Shown here in pieces: positions 35,168-44,519 of a stretch of DNA of 64,000 bases. Each line of letters begins with the position of its first letter. The first letter of the stretch is position 1. The stretch is taken from positions 1-64,000 of the forward strand of contig NZ_SJDV01000009.1 in assembly GCF_004332155.1 (NCBI RefSeq), given 5' to 3'. Under the pieces are notes generated by a model. The model worked only from the letters and a program-made list of their open reading frames with translations. It was not told the origin of the DNA and ran no database searches. The DNA is from Gramella sp. KN1008 (GTDB lineage Bacteria > Bacteroidota > Bacteroidia > Flavobacteriales > Flavobacteriaceae). Position numbers and translations under genes: made by a program.

Positions 35168-36092
35168 CAGTATCTGTTAAGCCGGAGGCATCATCATTAT
35201 TCTTAGGGTAGAACATATGTACATCCCTTTGAGGGAACGGTATAGTGATATTGTTCAATCTAAACATGTTGTTGATTTTGAACCTCAACTCGCTTTTCAC
35301 TTTAGGATCAACAAAACTGTCTGAAACATAGAAATGCAACCCGAAGAGTAATGCAGAATCGCCAAAATCTTCAAATAATACGAAGGGCTCCGGCTTTTTC
35401 AGTATACCTTTCTGTTCCTTTGCGCATTCAAGCAAGACTTCCTTTACTTTTTCTACATCGCTTCCGTATGCCACACCAACTCTAACGACTTCCCTTGTGG
35501 TTTTATGATTTTGAGTATAATTATAAACCGTATCGCTTATAAATTTATGGTTGGGAATGATCATTACCTTATCATCCCTTGTAAGAGCGCGAGTGGTTCT
35601 AAGCTTTATCTCAAAAACTCTGGCAACCCTGCCTTCCATTTCGATAACATCTCCAACTAAAAGAGATTTATCCAGAATAATAAAAATTCCGCCAATAACG
35701 TCCTGAAAGAGTTCCTGTAACGCAAGCCCCAGACCAACAAATAAAGCTGCTGAAGCGGTTAAAAGTATAGTGACATCAACTCCGGTAGAACTTAAGGTGA
35801 TAAGAATCACTACCACATACACAAAATACTTAATGAATTTGAAGACACTAATGAACTTCATTTTGTCTTCTTCCATCAGTTTTGAAGTGATAAAAGACCT
35901 TACAATCCTTAGAACAACGCTGGTTACCAAAAAGGCAAGAATGATTAAAACAACTAATCCTACAGTAATTTCAATATCTTCTCCACCTATAGAGTAACTA
36001 AAACCGGCATTCCAGATCTCCTTAATAAGACCCCAGATATCCTGCTCAATTACCTCTGTAACTTTTTCTTTCGTTGATTGATCGTCCTGCAT
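35157..36092 (-). CDS. Small-conductance mechanosensitive channel (MscS family)
   Basis: The 311-residue protein has three hydrophobic helices (about 42-65, 85-105 and 108-125), followed by the MscS beta domain with the pore-lining helix SAALFVGLGLALQELFQDVIGG (about 117-138) and the GDVIEMEGRVARVFEI beta segment. It relieves osmotic pressure. It is first in a cluster with the ABC exporter (2-nt gap), the barrel protein and the response regulator. Confidence 0.92.
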   Translation of the reverse strand: MQDDQSTKEKVTEVIEQDIWGLIKEIWNAGFSYSIGGEDIEITVGLVVLIILAFLVTSVVLRIVRSFITSKLMEEDKMKFISVFKFIKYFVYVVVILITLSSTGVDVTILLTASAALFVGLGLALQELFQDVIGGIFIILDKSLLVGDVIEMEGRVARVFEIKLRTTRALTRDDKVMIIPNHKFISDTVYNYTQNHKTTREVVRVGVAYGSDVEKVKEVLLECAKEQKGILKKPEPFVLFEDFGDSALLFGLHFYVSDSFVDPKVKSELRFKINNMFRLNNITIPFPQRDVHMFYPKNNDDASGLTDTDDA

Positions 36093-36094
36093 AT

Positions 36095-37387
36095 CTAATA
36101 TTTAAGCCATTTATACAGTTCTTTATAAGTGGGTTTCTTACCATACATAAGTATCCCCACCCGATATATCTTTGCTGAAAGCCATAGCACTCCAAAGTTA
36201 GTTACAATCAGCAATAAAATGGAAGTTACGATTTCCCACCATGGCACCCCAAAGGGAATCCGCATTAACATCACAATGGGAGACGTTAACGGAACAAGGG
36301 AAAATATTGTGGAAACCGTCCCGTGAGGATTCTCCACTACCGAAAAGAAGCCCACATAGATCCCGAGAATTAGAGGAAGTATAATAGGAAACATGAACTG
36401 CTGGGTATCGGTCTCACTATCTACCGCTGCACCTATAGCTGCATAGATCGCACTATACAGAAAATAGCCGCCGATGAAATATATCACAAAGAAACCAAGC
36501 AGGCTTGCATATGGTAAATTAAGAATATCTATCACCAGTTGATTTATTTCGGGTTTTGCAACCTCATTCACCATCGTGGAAGCGGGCATTTGAGCGGCCA
36601 GCGGATCTATACCCAGAAAAGACGAAATACTGAAAAGCAGTACCGTTCCTAAAATTACCCAGACACTAAACTGAGTGATCCCGGCAAGTGAAGTACCCAG
36701 CACCTTCCCCAGTAACAATTCAAAAGGTCTTACTGAAGATACGATGATCTCGATGATGCGATTGGTCTTTTCTTCGATCACACTGCGCATTACCATGTTC
36801 CCGTAAATAATGATGAACATCATTAACAGATAACCCGCGGCGCCTCCAAAGAACATTTTAATATAATTTGACATTTTGGAACTTCGTTCGCCGGCAAAAT
36901 TCTGGATATCAACGCTTACCTCAGCCCTTGCTTTATCGATCTCTGACATGTCAATACCTTTGGAGATAAGCTGCTCCCTGGTAAGTTTATCCGAAATGGT
37001 TTTTTCAATATTTTCAATTGTTCCAAAACCGGGAGCATCCTTCCCAAAGAATTGGATTCGAGCCTTTTCACCCGGGGCTACATTGGCAATATGTATGAGT
37101 CCGAAATATTCATTATCGAGCACTTCCTTCCTGGCAACCTCCAAAGACTTATCCGAGTAATCCAGGTACTGTACCTGCTCTGCATCCTTGAACTCAGCCG
37201 CGAACATTCCACTTTCATCATGAATACCTATGATCTTCTGCTCGGTGCTATTAAGCATGCTCAAATATGCTATAAGCAGGATCATCCCCACAAATATAAG
37301 GGGGCTCAGAAATGTCATTACGATAAAGGTCCTGTTCCTAACCCTCGCCAGATATTCCCTGTTTATGATAAGCCTCAGATTACGCAT
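36095..37387 (-). CDS. ABC transporter permease (NatB/ABC2 type)
   Basis: The 430-residue protein starts with a positive N-terminal segment and helix 1 (about 22-43), followed by a large external domain (about 50-180) and about five helices in the C-terminal half. The INREYLARVRNRTFIVMTFLSPL opening is typical of the NatB family of exporters. It overlaps the ATPase gene upstream by 8 bp, so the two make one exporter. Substrate (Na+, drug or lipid) is not resolved. Confidence 0.9.
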   Translation of the reverse strand: MRNLRLIINREYLARVRNRTFIVMTFLSPLIFVGMILLIAYLSMLNSTEQKIIGIHDESGMFAAEFKDAEQVQYLDYSDKSLEVARKEVLDNEYFGLIHIANVAPGEKARIQFFGKDAPGFGTIENIEKTISDKLTREQLISKGIDMSEIDKARAEVSVDIQNFAGERSSKMSNYIKMFFGGAAGYLLMMFIIIYGNMVMRSVIEEKTNRIIEIIVSSVRPFELLLGKVLGTSLAGITQFSVWVILGTVLLFSISSFLGIDPLAAQMPASTMVNEVAKPEINQLVIDILNLPYASLLGFFVIYFIGGYFLYSAIYAAIGAAVDSETDTQQFMFPIILPLILGIYVGFFSVVENPHGTVSTIFSLVPLTSPIVMLMRIPFGVPWWEIVTSILLLIVTNFGVLWLSAKIYRVGILMYGKKPTYKELYKWLKY

Positions 37388-38309
37388 TTTGAGTTACCGT
37401 TTTAATAAAGATATCGTTTACCGAAGGGATCACCTCAACAAAATGGTTGATCCTTGCACGGGTGAGCAGAAACCGTATCAGGTCATTAGGAGATTCATCA
37501 GCTTTGAGTTTAATGGTTAATTTAAGATCATCCTGTATACTTTTAAATCTCGCAGGACCAATCTGAAACCTTTCCTCCAATTCCTGCCTCAGGGTAGCTT
37601 CATCTACCGCATCCAGTCCTACCTCAAAAGTATTGGACTTATATTCTTTTTTAATGTCAGAAACACGCCCATCCAGTAATTTATTCGATTTATGAATAAG
37701 GGCTATATAATCGCAGAGTTCCTCCACACTTTCCATCCGGTGGGTGGAAAAAAGAATGGTTGCCCCTTCTTCTTTCAGCTTAAGTATTTCATCTTTTATG
37801 AGATTGGCATTTACAGGATCAAATCCGCTAAACGGCTCATCAAAAATGAGCAGTTTAGGGCGGTGTAAGACAGTAATGACAAATTGTACCTTTTGGGCCA
37901 TCCCTTTGGACAGTTCCTGGATCTTCTTGTCCCACCAGCCTTCTATTTCAAGTCTTTTAAACCAGTATTTAAGCCTTTCCTTTGCGTCATGTTTGCTTAG
38001 ACCCTTTAACCGGGCAAGGTACAGAGCCTGCTCTCCCACTTTCATAGACTTATAAAGTCCCCGCTCTTCGGGTAGATATCCTATATGAACCACATCATCG
38101 GGACGCAGGGGCTTACCGTCAAAGTAGACCTTACCCTCATCGGGCATGGTAATCTGATTGATTATTCTGAGAAGTGTGGTTTTTCCTGCTCCGTTTGGCC
38201 CTAAAAGCCCGAAAATACTTTCCCGCGGAATATTTATTGAAACATTATTTAGTGCGGTGAATTTTCCAAATCGCTTATAGATATTTTCCGCAACCAAAAG
38301 ATTTTCCAT
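37380..38309 (-). CDS. ABC transporter ATP-binding protein (NatA type)
   Basis: The 309-residue ATPase has Walker A GPNGAGKTT (about 39-47), a Q-loop, signature LSKGMAQKVQF, Walker B LLIFDEPFSGFDP and an H-loop, followed by a C-terminal extension of about 90 residues that is typical of NatA/YhaQ-like exporters. It supplies energy to the NatB-like permease that overlaps it. It is the first gene of the cluster from 38309 to 33102. Confidence 0.93.
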   Translation of the reverse strand: MENLLVAENIYKRFGKFTALNNVSINIPRESIFGLLGPNGAGKTTLLRIINQITMPDEGKVYFDGKPLRPDDVVHIGYLPEERGLYKSMKVGEQALYLARLKGLSKHDAKERLKYWFKRLEIEGWWDKKIQELSKGMAQKVQFVITVLHRPKLLIFDEPFSGFDPVNANLIKDEILKLKEEGATILFSTHRMESVEELCDYIALIHKSNKLLDGRVSDIKKEYKSNTFEVGLDAVDEATLRQELEERFQIGPARFKSIQDDLKLTIKLKADESPNDLIRFLLTRARINHFVEVIPSVNDIFIKTVTQNA

Positions 38310-38406
38310 ATAGTTTTTATAGGAAAGTTAAAGATATAGAAATCGGTAGAGTGAGGATATCGATTAAGAAGAATTTATAATTTCCGGAAACCTCCTAAAA
38401 ACAAAA

Positions 38407-38433
38407 CCCACCCTTAAAAGGATTAAGGATGGG
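38407..38433 (-). terminator. Second hairpin downstream of dnaJ
   Basis: CCCACCCTTA (38407-38416) pairs with TAAGGATGGG (38424-38433) with one G-U pair. Read on the minus strand it is followed by T-rich sequence, so it may be a back-up terminator of the grpE-dnaJ operon. Confidence 0.55.
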
Positions 38434-38460
38434 AAAAAAATTGCTATGAAAAAGAAAAAT

Positions 38461-38483
38461 TATCACTAAAAGACTTAGTGATA
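38461..38483 (-). terminator. Terminator of the grpE-dnaJ operon
   Basis: TATCACTA and TAGTGATA form a perfect 8-bp stem about 36 bp after the dnaJ stop. On the minus strand the hairpin is followed by T-rich bases (complement of AAAAAGAAAAAT). Confidence 0.65.
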
Positions 38484-38518
38484 CTCAAATATATAAATTT
38501 TTTCTTAAAACCGGGTTT

Positions 38519-39631
38519 TTAAGAAAACATATCTTTAACTTTTTCAAAGAAGGATTTATCGCTCTTTTCGGGGTTTGGCCTGAAGTTCTCATCATCGGCC
38601 ATCCTTTCAAAAAATTCCTTTTGTTCTCTGGAAAGGGTTTTCGGGGTCCAAACGTTCACGTGAACCAACAGATCTCCTTTGCCATATCCATTGATACTGG
38701 AAATACCTTTACCTCTTAATCGTAAAATCTTACCAGATTGTACACCCTCTTCGATCTTTATACGAACCTTTCCGGTTACTGTATCTATCTCCTTGGAAGT
38801 TCCCAAAGCTGCTTCAGAAAAACTAATGTATAGATCGTAATGAAGGTTATCGCCTTCTCTTTGAAGAGTTGGATGTTCCTTTTCTTCAATAGCTACCAAA
38901 AGATCTCCCGGTATTCCATTCCCCGGCGCTTCGTTACCTTTTCCTGCCACTTTTAGCTGCATACCATCTTCAACCCCTGCAGGAATCTTGATGGATACGG
39001 TCTCTTCTTTCATGGTAAGCCCCTGAGCATCGGCTCCTGCCGGTTTATGATCCAGGATCTGCCCCGTTCCGCTACATGTGCCACATGGAGAAGCCGTTTG
39101 CATTCTTCCCAGAATGGTGTTGGTAACCCTGGTCACCTGACCTGTTCCATTACAGGTAGAACAGGTTTTATAAGTGGTACCGGGCGCCTGAACTTTACGT
39201 TTTACCTTGATTTTCTTCTCGCAGCCGTTAGCTATATCTTCAAGGTTAAGACTTACTCTGATACGCAGATTACTTCCTTTGGTGCGACGCTGGCCACCAC
39301 CGAATCCTCCAAAACCGGAGAATCCGCCACCAAAACCACCGCCGAAGATGTCACCGAACTGGCTGAAGATGTCATCCATGTTCATTCCACCTCCACCGAA
39401 TCCGCCACCTTCAAAGGCCTGGTGACCAAAACGATCATATTTGGCTCTCTTATCCTGATTTCCTAATACCTCATATGCTTCAGCAGATTTCTTAAACATT
39501 TCTTCGGCTTTGGTATCCCCGGGATTCTTATCAGGGTGATACTTTAAAGCCATCTTACGATATGCTTTCTTGATCTCTGCGGCTGAAGCGTCTTTACTTA
39601 CGCCTAATATTTCGTAATAATCTTCTTTCAT
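38519..39631 (-). CDS. dnaJ: Chaperone DnaJ with a single zinc centre
   Basis: The 370-residue co-chaperone stimulates DnaK. It has a J domain with HPD (32-34) in [11 protein letters not shown], a Gly/Phe-rich stretch (about 75-112), a zinc-binding domain and two C-terminal substrate domains. Only two CxxCxGxG motifs are visible (CSTCNGTG near 157-164 and CGTCSGTG near 179-186), where the canonical protein has four, so one zinc site is expected instead of two. It follows grpE in an operon (31-nt gap). Confidence 0.97.
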   Translation of the reverse strand: MKEDYYEILGVSKDASAAEIKKAYRKMALKYHPDKNPGDTKAEEMFKKSAEAYEVLGNQDKRAKYDRFGHQAFEGGGFGGGGMNMDDIFSQFGDIFGGGFGGGFSGFGGFGGGQRRTKGSNLRIRVSLNLEDIANGCEKKIKVKRKVQAPGTTYKTCSTCNGTGQVTRVTNTILGRMQTASPCGTCSGTGQILDHKPAGADAQGLTMKEETVSIKIPAGVEDGMQLKVAGKGNEAPGNGIPGDLLVAIEEKEHPTLQREGDNLHYDLYISFSEAALGTSKEIDTVTGKVRIKIEEGVQSGKILRLRGKGISSINGYGKGDLLVHVNVWTPKTLSREQKEFFERMADDENFRPNPEKSDKSFFEKVKDMFS

Positions 39632-39662
39632 GTCGGGTTTTTACAAATTTTGCAAAAGCGGT

Positions 39663-40256
39663 TTACTGGCCGGTTACTACCTTAGGGAATCTGATGATCC
39701 TTTCTCCCAGCCTGTAGCCAGGCTCTACTACATCAACAATCTTGCCTTTAAGATCATCAGACGGTGCAGGCACTTGTGTGATGGCTTCGTGAATCTCAGA
39801 ATCAAAATCCTCTCCCTGTTCTACCTTCATTCTTTCCAAACCTTTGCTTCTAAGGGTTTCCCTCAGTTTATTATGGATAAGTTCAACCCCTTTCAAAAGG
39901 TTCTCATCTCCGGATTTCTTAAGTTCATTGATCGCCCTGTCAAAATCGTCCAGTATAGGCAGCATGGCTGTCATTAATTCCTGATTGGCAGTCTTGAACA
40001 ACTCCAGTCTTTCTTTTGAAGTACGACGTTTATAGTTTTCGAATTCAGCAAAAAGGCGTAAAAACTTATCCTTTTCCTTTTCGAGATCCTGTTTTAACCT
40101 TTCTTCCTCGCTAAGGCCGTTCTCCTTCTTATCTGCCTGTGAGTCGCTATTTTCGCCGTCTTTATCTACTTCTTCAATGGCATCATCAAGAACTTCCTCA
40201 ACCTGATCTTTTAAATTTTCCTTATGTTGTTTGGCTTTATCCTTTTTCTTGCTCAT
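39663..40256 (-). CDS. grpE: Nucleotide exchange factor GrpE
   Basis: The 197-residue protein has a charged, acidic N-terminal region (1-55), a coiled coil (about 55-100) with FLRLFAEFENYKRRTSKERL and a C-terminal beta domain with EAITQVPAPSDDLKGKIVDVVEPGYRLGERIIRFPKVVV-like strands (about 155-195) that contacts DnaK. It is first in the grpE-dnaJ operon; the DnaK gene is not in this window. No CIRCE or other heat-shock site was seen upstream. Confidence 0.96.
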   Translation of the reverse strand: MSKKKDKAKQHKENLKDQVEEVLDDAIEEVDKDGENSDSQADKKENGLSEEERLKQDLEKEKDKFLRLFAEFENYKRRTSKERLELFKTANQELMTAMLPILDDFDRAINELKKSGDENLLKGVELIHNKLRETLRSKGLERMKVEQGEDFDSEIHEAITQVPAPSDDLKGKIVDVVEPGYRLGERIIRFPKVVTGQ

Positions 40257-40373
40257 TTCTTTAAATTTTCTTTCAGCCTCTTCTGGTCAAAATCATTGCC
40301 AATCCTGCTGAAATGTCAAAATGTCACAAGAATTTTTAGTAAAAATTTATGAAGCAAGGTGTGAATTTCCCTT

Positions 40374-40381
40374 TACTTTTG
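40374..40381 (+). promoter_or_regulatory. Putative -7 element for the YceI lipoprotein gene
   Basis: TACTTTTG exactly matches TAnnTTTG and lies 26 nt before the ATG at 40407. No clear -33 TTTG is present. Confidence 0.5.
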
Positions 40382-40406
40382 CGCCGAACTTAAAAAACGT
40401 ATTCAA

Positions 40407-41075
40407 ATGAAAAGAATTTTTCTTAATACATTGGTTATTGCTGGTCTTGGACTTGCTTTTACTTCATGTAAGAACAATAATAATGAAGCTGAAATGACAG
40501 AGGCTAAAGATGCCGCTACTGCTCAGGCCGAAGCAGACGAATATAAAGTAGATACCACTGCTTCTGTGATCGAATGGCAGGGTGAAAAGCCAACAGGAAC
40601 ACATACAGGAACCATTAAGGTAACCAAGGGTACTTTCAAGGCTAATGACAGCATTATTGAAAGCGGCACTTTTGTGATTGATATGAACTCTTTAGAAGTG
40701 ACCGATCTTGAAGGAGAGGACAAAGCAGACCTTGAAGCACATCTTAAAGGTACTGTTGAGGGCAAAGAAGGTGATTTCTTCAATGTACCGAAATATCCTG
40801 AAGCGACCTTTGAAGTTACAGGTATTACAGAAGAGGAAGGACAGAAAATGTTAGAGGGTAACCTTACCATAATGGAGGAGACCAAGAACATTGCCTTTCC
40901 GGTAAATGTTTCAAAAGAAGGTGACAACATTGTTATCACCAGTGATGAGTTTACTATAGACCGTACCAAATGGAATGTAAACTACGGTTCAAAATCAGTT
41001 TTTGAAGGTCTAGGAGATAATTTTATTTATGATGATGTGGAGCTAAAGATAAATCTAAAAGCCACTAAAGCTTAG
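40407..41075 (+). CDS. YceI family lipoprotein
   Basis: The 222-residue protein has a lipoprotein signal peptide with LAFTSCK (Cys at 21), an acidic Glu/Ala-rich linker (about 25-45) and a YceI beta-barrel domain (about 50-222) that starts VDTTASVIEWQGEKPTGTHTG. YceI proteins hold polyprenoid ligands in a lipocalin-like barrel and are exported. It is a single-gene unit with promoter and terminator. Confidence 0.92.
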   Translation: MKRIFLNTLVIAGLGLAFTSCKNNNNEAEMTEAKDAATAQAEADEYKVDTTASVIEWQGEKPTGTHTGTIKVTKGTFKANDSIIESGTFVIDMNSLEVTDLEGEDKADLEAHLKGTVEGKEGDFFNVPKYPEATFEVTGITEEEGQKMLEGNLTIMEETKNIAFPVNVSKEGDNIVITSDEFTIDRTKWNVNYGSKSVFEGLGDNFIYDDVELKINLKATKA

Positions 41076-41096
41076 TTCATAATCTGAATTGAATAT

Positions 41097-41128
41097 AAAG
41101 CCCCCTGATGCGTCATGGGGCTTTTTTT
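41097..41128. terminator. Bidirectional terminator between YceI and the TIGR01777 gene
   Basis: AAAGCCCC (41097-41104) pairs with GGGGCTTT (41117-41124), extended by TGA/TCA inside, with As on the left and Ts on the right. It serves the plus-strand YceI gene and perhaps the convergent gene. Confidence 0.9.
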
Positions 41129-41129
41129 A

Positions 41130-42032
41130 TTATATAAGATCTCCCAGTGCCCGAGCCAAATTGGTGTATTTAAAGCTAAAGCCCTGCTCTTCTATCTTTT
41201 TACAGCTAACTAACTGACTGGATAAAACGATTTGCGACATTTCGCCTAAAAGAGCTTTTAAAGCAATTTTTGGAACATTAGGCAACCATACAGACTTCCC
41301 CATCTCCTTAGCAAGTTCATGAGTAAGTTCTTTATTGGTAACGGGATTAGGAGCCACTGCATTATATACGCCAGTAAGTTCATTCTCTATCGCAAAAAGG
41401 AAGATCCCGGCCACATCTTCAATATGTATCCACGACTGCCACTGCCTACCACTTCCCAGCGCAGCTCCCATATTAAGGGAAATTGGCTTTTTTATCTTTT
41501 CCAGCATTCCGCCGTCTTCCGCCAGAACGGGTCCTGTTCTTATCTTAGCTACATCCACTCCCAATTCTTCAAATTGATCGGCTGCAGCTTCCCATTTCTG
41601 AACCACCTTTCCCAGGAAATCATCTGCGACCGCAGGATCGTCTTCAAAATATAACTTTTCCAGCGAGCTGGGATAAATATTGATCCCGCTTGCAGAAACG
41701 AAATTTTCCACGTTATGAGAGTTTTCCTTGAGGGTATTGTACAGCAGGTCTGCTGTTTCTGTACGGCTTTTAATGATCTTTTTCTTATAGGAATTGGTCC
41801 AGGGCTCCGCAATACTGGCCCCGGCAAGATGGACAATACATTTTACACCTTCAATGCAGCCCTCCTCTATCTGATCTTTACCCGGATCCCAGTAAAATCC
41901 CTGATAATCTTTCTCTTTCTTAATCTTGGCTTTGGATGTGGTAAGATAATTGACCTGGATACCTCGCTCTCTGCATAAACTGCTAAGCCTGGACCCAACC
42001 AATCCAGTTGCCCCGGTAATTAATACACGCAT
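41130..42032 (-). CDS. TIGR01777 family NAD-dependent epimerase/dehydratase
   Basis: The 300-residue protein begins MRVLITGATGLVGSRL with the Rossmann GxxGxxG, then has YQGFYWDPGKDQIEE and HLAGASIAEPWT near residue 70, which mark TIGR01777/SulA (YfcH-like) proteins. A DUF1731-like C-terminal domain (about 245-300) is present. The substrate is not known. It is 72 bp downstream of the MnmD gene. Confidence 0.9.
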   Translation of the reverse strand: MRVLITGATGLVGSRLSSLCRERGIQVNYLTTSKAKIKKEKDYQGFYWDPGKDQIEEGCIEGVKCIVHLAGASIAEPWTNSYKKKIIKSRTETADLLYNTLKENSHNVENFVSASGINIYPSSLEKLYFEDDPAVADDFLGKVVQKWEAAADQFEELGVDVAKIRTGPVLAEDGGMLEKIKKPISLNMGAALGSGRQWQSWIHIEDVAGIFLFAIENELTGVYNAVAPNPVTNKELTHELAKEMGKSVWLPNVPKIALKALLGEMSQIVLSSQLVSCKKIEEQGFSFKYTNLARALGDLI

Positions 42033-42104
42033 ATTTTTTCCTGTTAAGATACATAAGACTATACGCTCCCGCCCGATTTTAAAAGAGGTTTAACGAGAAT
42101 AAGC

Positions 42105-42779
42105 TTATAATTTAACAGCCCTTAACATTTCCCGTTTCCCAGGAGGGCCTGGTAGCTTTTCCACCTGAAAACCTGAAGCCAGCATTGCCCTTCTTACACT
42201 TCCCTTGGCAGCATAGGTAACCAGTACGCCACCAGACCTAAGGGCTTTAAACATGAGATCAAATATCTCACGCGTCCACAATTCTGGCTGCACCCGGGCA
42301 CCAAAAGCGTCAAAATAGATTAGATCATATAATTCATCATCCCTTATTTCACTGAACTTTTTCTGCTGCTTGTTAAGCCTGAAATAAGGTGATATTTCCG
42401 CCGGTTTTTCCCAGGGTGCCTCATGCATTTTTTGGAAGAATGAAGCCCTATGTTCCACTTGAGCAGCCTCGGGATAGTTAAGCAGTTTCACTTCTTCCAG
42501 GGCAACGGGATAGGCTTCTACTCCGGTATAATTGATATTTAGATTTAATCTCTCGGCTTCCAGGTAAGTGAGAAAAGCATTAAGGCCGGTACCAAAACCT
42601 ATTTCCAGAATAGAAAGTTCAGAAAACTTCTTTTTTTCGATAATGCGAAATAAACCCATTTTAAGAAAAACATGCCTCGCCTCCTGCACCGCCCCGTGTT
42701 TGGAATGATATTGTTCATTCCATTCAGGAAGATGAATGGTTACAGAACCATCAGCGGTCTTTATGATCTTTCTTTCCAA
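42105..42779 (-). CDS. mnmD: tRNA 5-methylaminomethyl-2-thiouridine methyltransferase, MnmD-type
   Basis: The 224-residue protein corresponds to the N-terminal methyltransferase domain of MnmC standing alone. It starts with IKTADGSVTIHLPEWNEQYHSKHGA, a block shared by MnmC-like proteins, and has IGFGTGLNAFLTYLEA (about 60-75) as the SAM site, and IYFDAFGARVQPELWT (about 151-166) characteristic of the family. It finishes mnm5s2U at tRNA position 34. Its start is 1 bp from the stop of the DUF4920 gene upstream. Confidence 0.9.
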   Translation of the reverse strand: MERKIIKTADGSVTIHLPEWNEQYHSKHGAVQEARHVFLKMGLFRIIEKKKFSELSILEIGFGTGLNAFLTYLEAERLNLNINYTGVEAYPVALEEVKLLNYPEAAQVEHRASFFQKMHEAPWEKPAEISPYFRLNKQQKKFSEIRDDELYDLIYFDAFGARVQPELWTREIFDLMFKALRSGGVLVTYAAKGSVRRAMLASGFQVEKLPGPPGKREMLRAVKL

Positions 42780-42780
42780 A

Positions 42781-43293
42781 CTATTTTTTCAGTAAAACTC
42801 CGTGAGCCAGAAAACCGAAGGATTTCTCTGGTTCATTAATAGCTTCGATTTCTTCAGCATTTTTTCCCGCATCTTGGGCAAAATGCCTTCGGTCTTCAAC
42901 AGAAATCTCTTCAATAAAAGCCAGGCCTTCCACGATCACCTCCCTGCCTTCAATATCCTTTGGCACAAAGAAACCGTAATCCTTAAATTTTATCATAGGG
43001 TCTTCTTCGGTTTCAGGCAAGTCCAGCTCCATCCAGCAACCCTTCATTTTACATACAGCATTAACCCTGGTATTAAATTTTGCCTGAATAGTATCTCCAG
43101 GCTTGAGGGACTGGTATTTCTGTTGCATTTCGCGAGCTGAAAGACTATTGCTGGCAGATATCCTTTCACCAAAACTTTCATACTCATCCTGAATGTTTTC
43201 AAGCTTCGCCAGATCAGCATTATTCTCTGATTTATTCTGCTTACAGGAAGTAAATCCCAGGAGGAGAATTATTAGGAAAAAAGATATTCTCAT
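42781..43293 (-). CDS. DUF4920 lipoprotein
   Basis: The 170-residue protein has a lipoprotein signal peptide (LLGFTSCK, Cys at 17) and the DUF4920 domain with VNAVCKMKGCWMELDL (about 79-94) and FKDYGFFVPKDIEGREVIVEGLAF. A KGCWM motif with Cys residues is the hallmark of the family and suggests metal or haem binding. It is divergent from ilvE and followed at 1 bp by the MnmD gene. Confidence 0.88.
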   Translation of the reverse strand: MRISFFLIILLLGFTSCKQNKSENNADLAKLENIQDEYESFGERISASNSLSAREMQQKYQSLKPGDTIQAKFNTRVNAVCKMKGCWMELDLPETEEDPMIKFKDYGFFVPKDIEGREVIVEGLAFIEEISVEDRRHFAQDAGKNAEEIEAINEPEKSFGFLAHGVLLKK

Positions 43294-43343
43294 GCCATCA
43301 ATAATAAGTAGTTGAAGATCTCAAATTTACCAAAACTTTAGAT

Positions 43344-43373
43344 TTTGAATATTCTTTTTATTAGGTAAATTTG
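43344..43373 (+). promoter_or_regulatory. Promoter for ilvE
   Basis: TTTG at 43344-43347, an 18-nt spacer and TAAATTTG at 43366-43373 make a full-consensus Bacteroidota promoter. The ATG is 37 nt after the -7 box. Confidence 0.75.
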
Positions 43374-43410
43374 TTCACCTATTTAAACACAATCAAAAAA
43401 TCCCTCTCCA

Positions 43411-44460
43411 ATGATAGATATACAGAAATCTCCAAGTTCTAAAATAGAAAACACCAATTTTGACAATCTTGTCTTCGGGAAGGTTTTCACAGATCATATG
43501 ATGGAGTGCGATTATGTGGATGGAGAATGGAAAAAACCGGTTATAAAACCTTACGGTCCCCTTACTTTAGACCCTTCTGCAAGGGTTTTCCATTACGGAC
43601 AGGCGGTCTTTGAAGGAATGAAAGCCTATAAGGATAAGGATGACAGGATCTGGCTTTTTAGACCGGATGAAAATTTTAAACGTATCAACAGGTCGGGCAA
43701 ACGACTTGCAATACCTGAATTCCCTAAAGAATATTTCTTTGAGGGACTTGAAGAGCTATTGAAACTGGACCGAAACTGGATAAAGAAAGGATTTGGAAAC
43801 AGCCTTTATATAAGGCCTTTCGTTATTGCTACCGAGGCTGGAGTATCGGCTTCTGCCGCCAGTGAATATAAGTTCATGATCATCTGCTCTCCTGCCCAGG
43901 CATATTATAGCGGTGAAGTAAGAGTTAAATTCTCAGAAAAATTCAGTCGGGCTGCCGATGGAGGAGTTGGATACGCCAAAGCAGCGGGAAATTACGGCGC
44001 GCAATTCTACCCTACCAATCTGGCCAAGGAAGAAGGTTTTCAGCAAATAATCTGGACAGATGCCAATTCTCACGAATACCTGGAAGAAGCCGGAACCATG
44101 AATATCTTTTTCAGAGTAGGTGATACACTTATCACGGCTCCAACAAACGACAGGATCCTGGACGGGGTGACCCGTAAAAGCATTCTCACTCTGGCAGAGG
44201 AGTACAATATTGATGTGGAAGTAAGAAGGGTGAGCGTGCAGGAGATAGTTGAAGCAGCTGAAAAAGGTGAATTGAAAGAAATGTTCGGTTCGGGAACCGC
44301 GACGGTGGTTAATCCTATAGTCGGTTTTGGACATAAGGATAAGAAGTTCGATCTGCCGAAGCTGGAAGATTCATACGCGACCTTCTTTAAAGATAAGTTA
44401 ATGAAGATCCAGTATAATGAAGCCGAAGATAAATTCGGGTGGAGATACGAAGTGAAATAA
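43411..44460 (+). CDS. ilvE: Branched-chain amino-acid aminotransferase
   Basis: The 349-residue PLP enzyme (fold type IV, BCAT group) transfers amino groups between Leu/Ile/Val and 2-oxoglutarate. It has YGQAVFEGMKAY (about 51-62), the catalytic Lys in the YAKAAGNYGA segment (about 185-194), EAGTMNIFF (about 227-235) and the phosphate-binding GTATVVNPIVG near the C terminus. Length and motifs fit the larger eukaryote-like BCAT class. It has its own promoter and a terminator 70 nt downstream. Confidence 0.95.
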   Translation: MIDIQKSPSSKIENTNFDNLVFGKVFTDHMMECDYVDGEWKKPVIKPYGPLTLDPSARVFHYGQAVFEGMKAYKDKDDRIWLFRPDENFKRINRSGKRLAIPEFPKEYFFEGLEELLKLDRNWIKKGFGNSLYIRPFVIATEAGVSASAASEYKFMIICSPAQAYYSGEVRVKFSEKFSRAADGGVGYAKAAGNYGAQFYPTNLAKEEGFQQIIWTDANSHEYLEEAGTMNIFFRVGDTLITAPTNDRILDGVTRKSILTLAEEYNIDVEVRRVSVQEIVEAAEKGELKEMFGSGTATVVNPIVGFGHKDKKFDLPKLEDSYATFFKDKLMKIQYNEAEDKFGWRYEVK

Positions 44461-44519
44461 TTGAATCATTGTGAATTCCAAAAGCTGAAAAAAGATCAGC
44501 CTGATGAAAATTAAAGTTC

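Noticed and set aside
38446-38470. Very short leader-like peptide (ATGAAAAAGAAAAATTATCAC then stop) between dnaJ and the ABC gene
   Set aside because: Seven codons inside the terminator region of dnaJ, with no downstream plus-strand gene to regulate.
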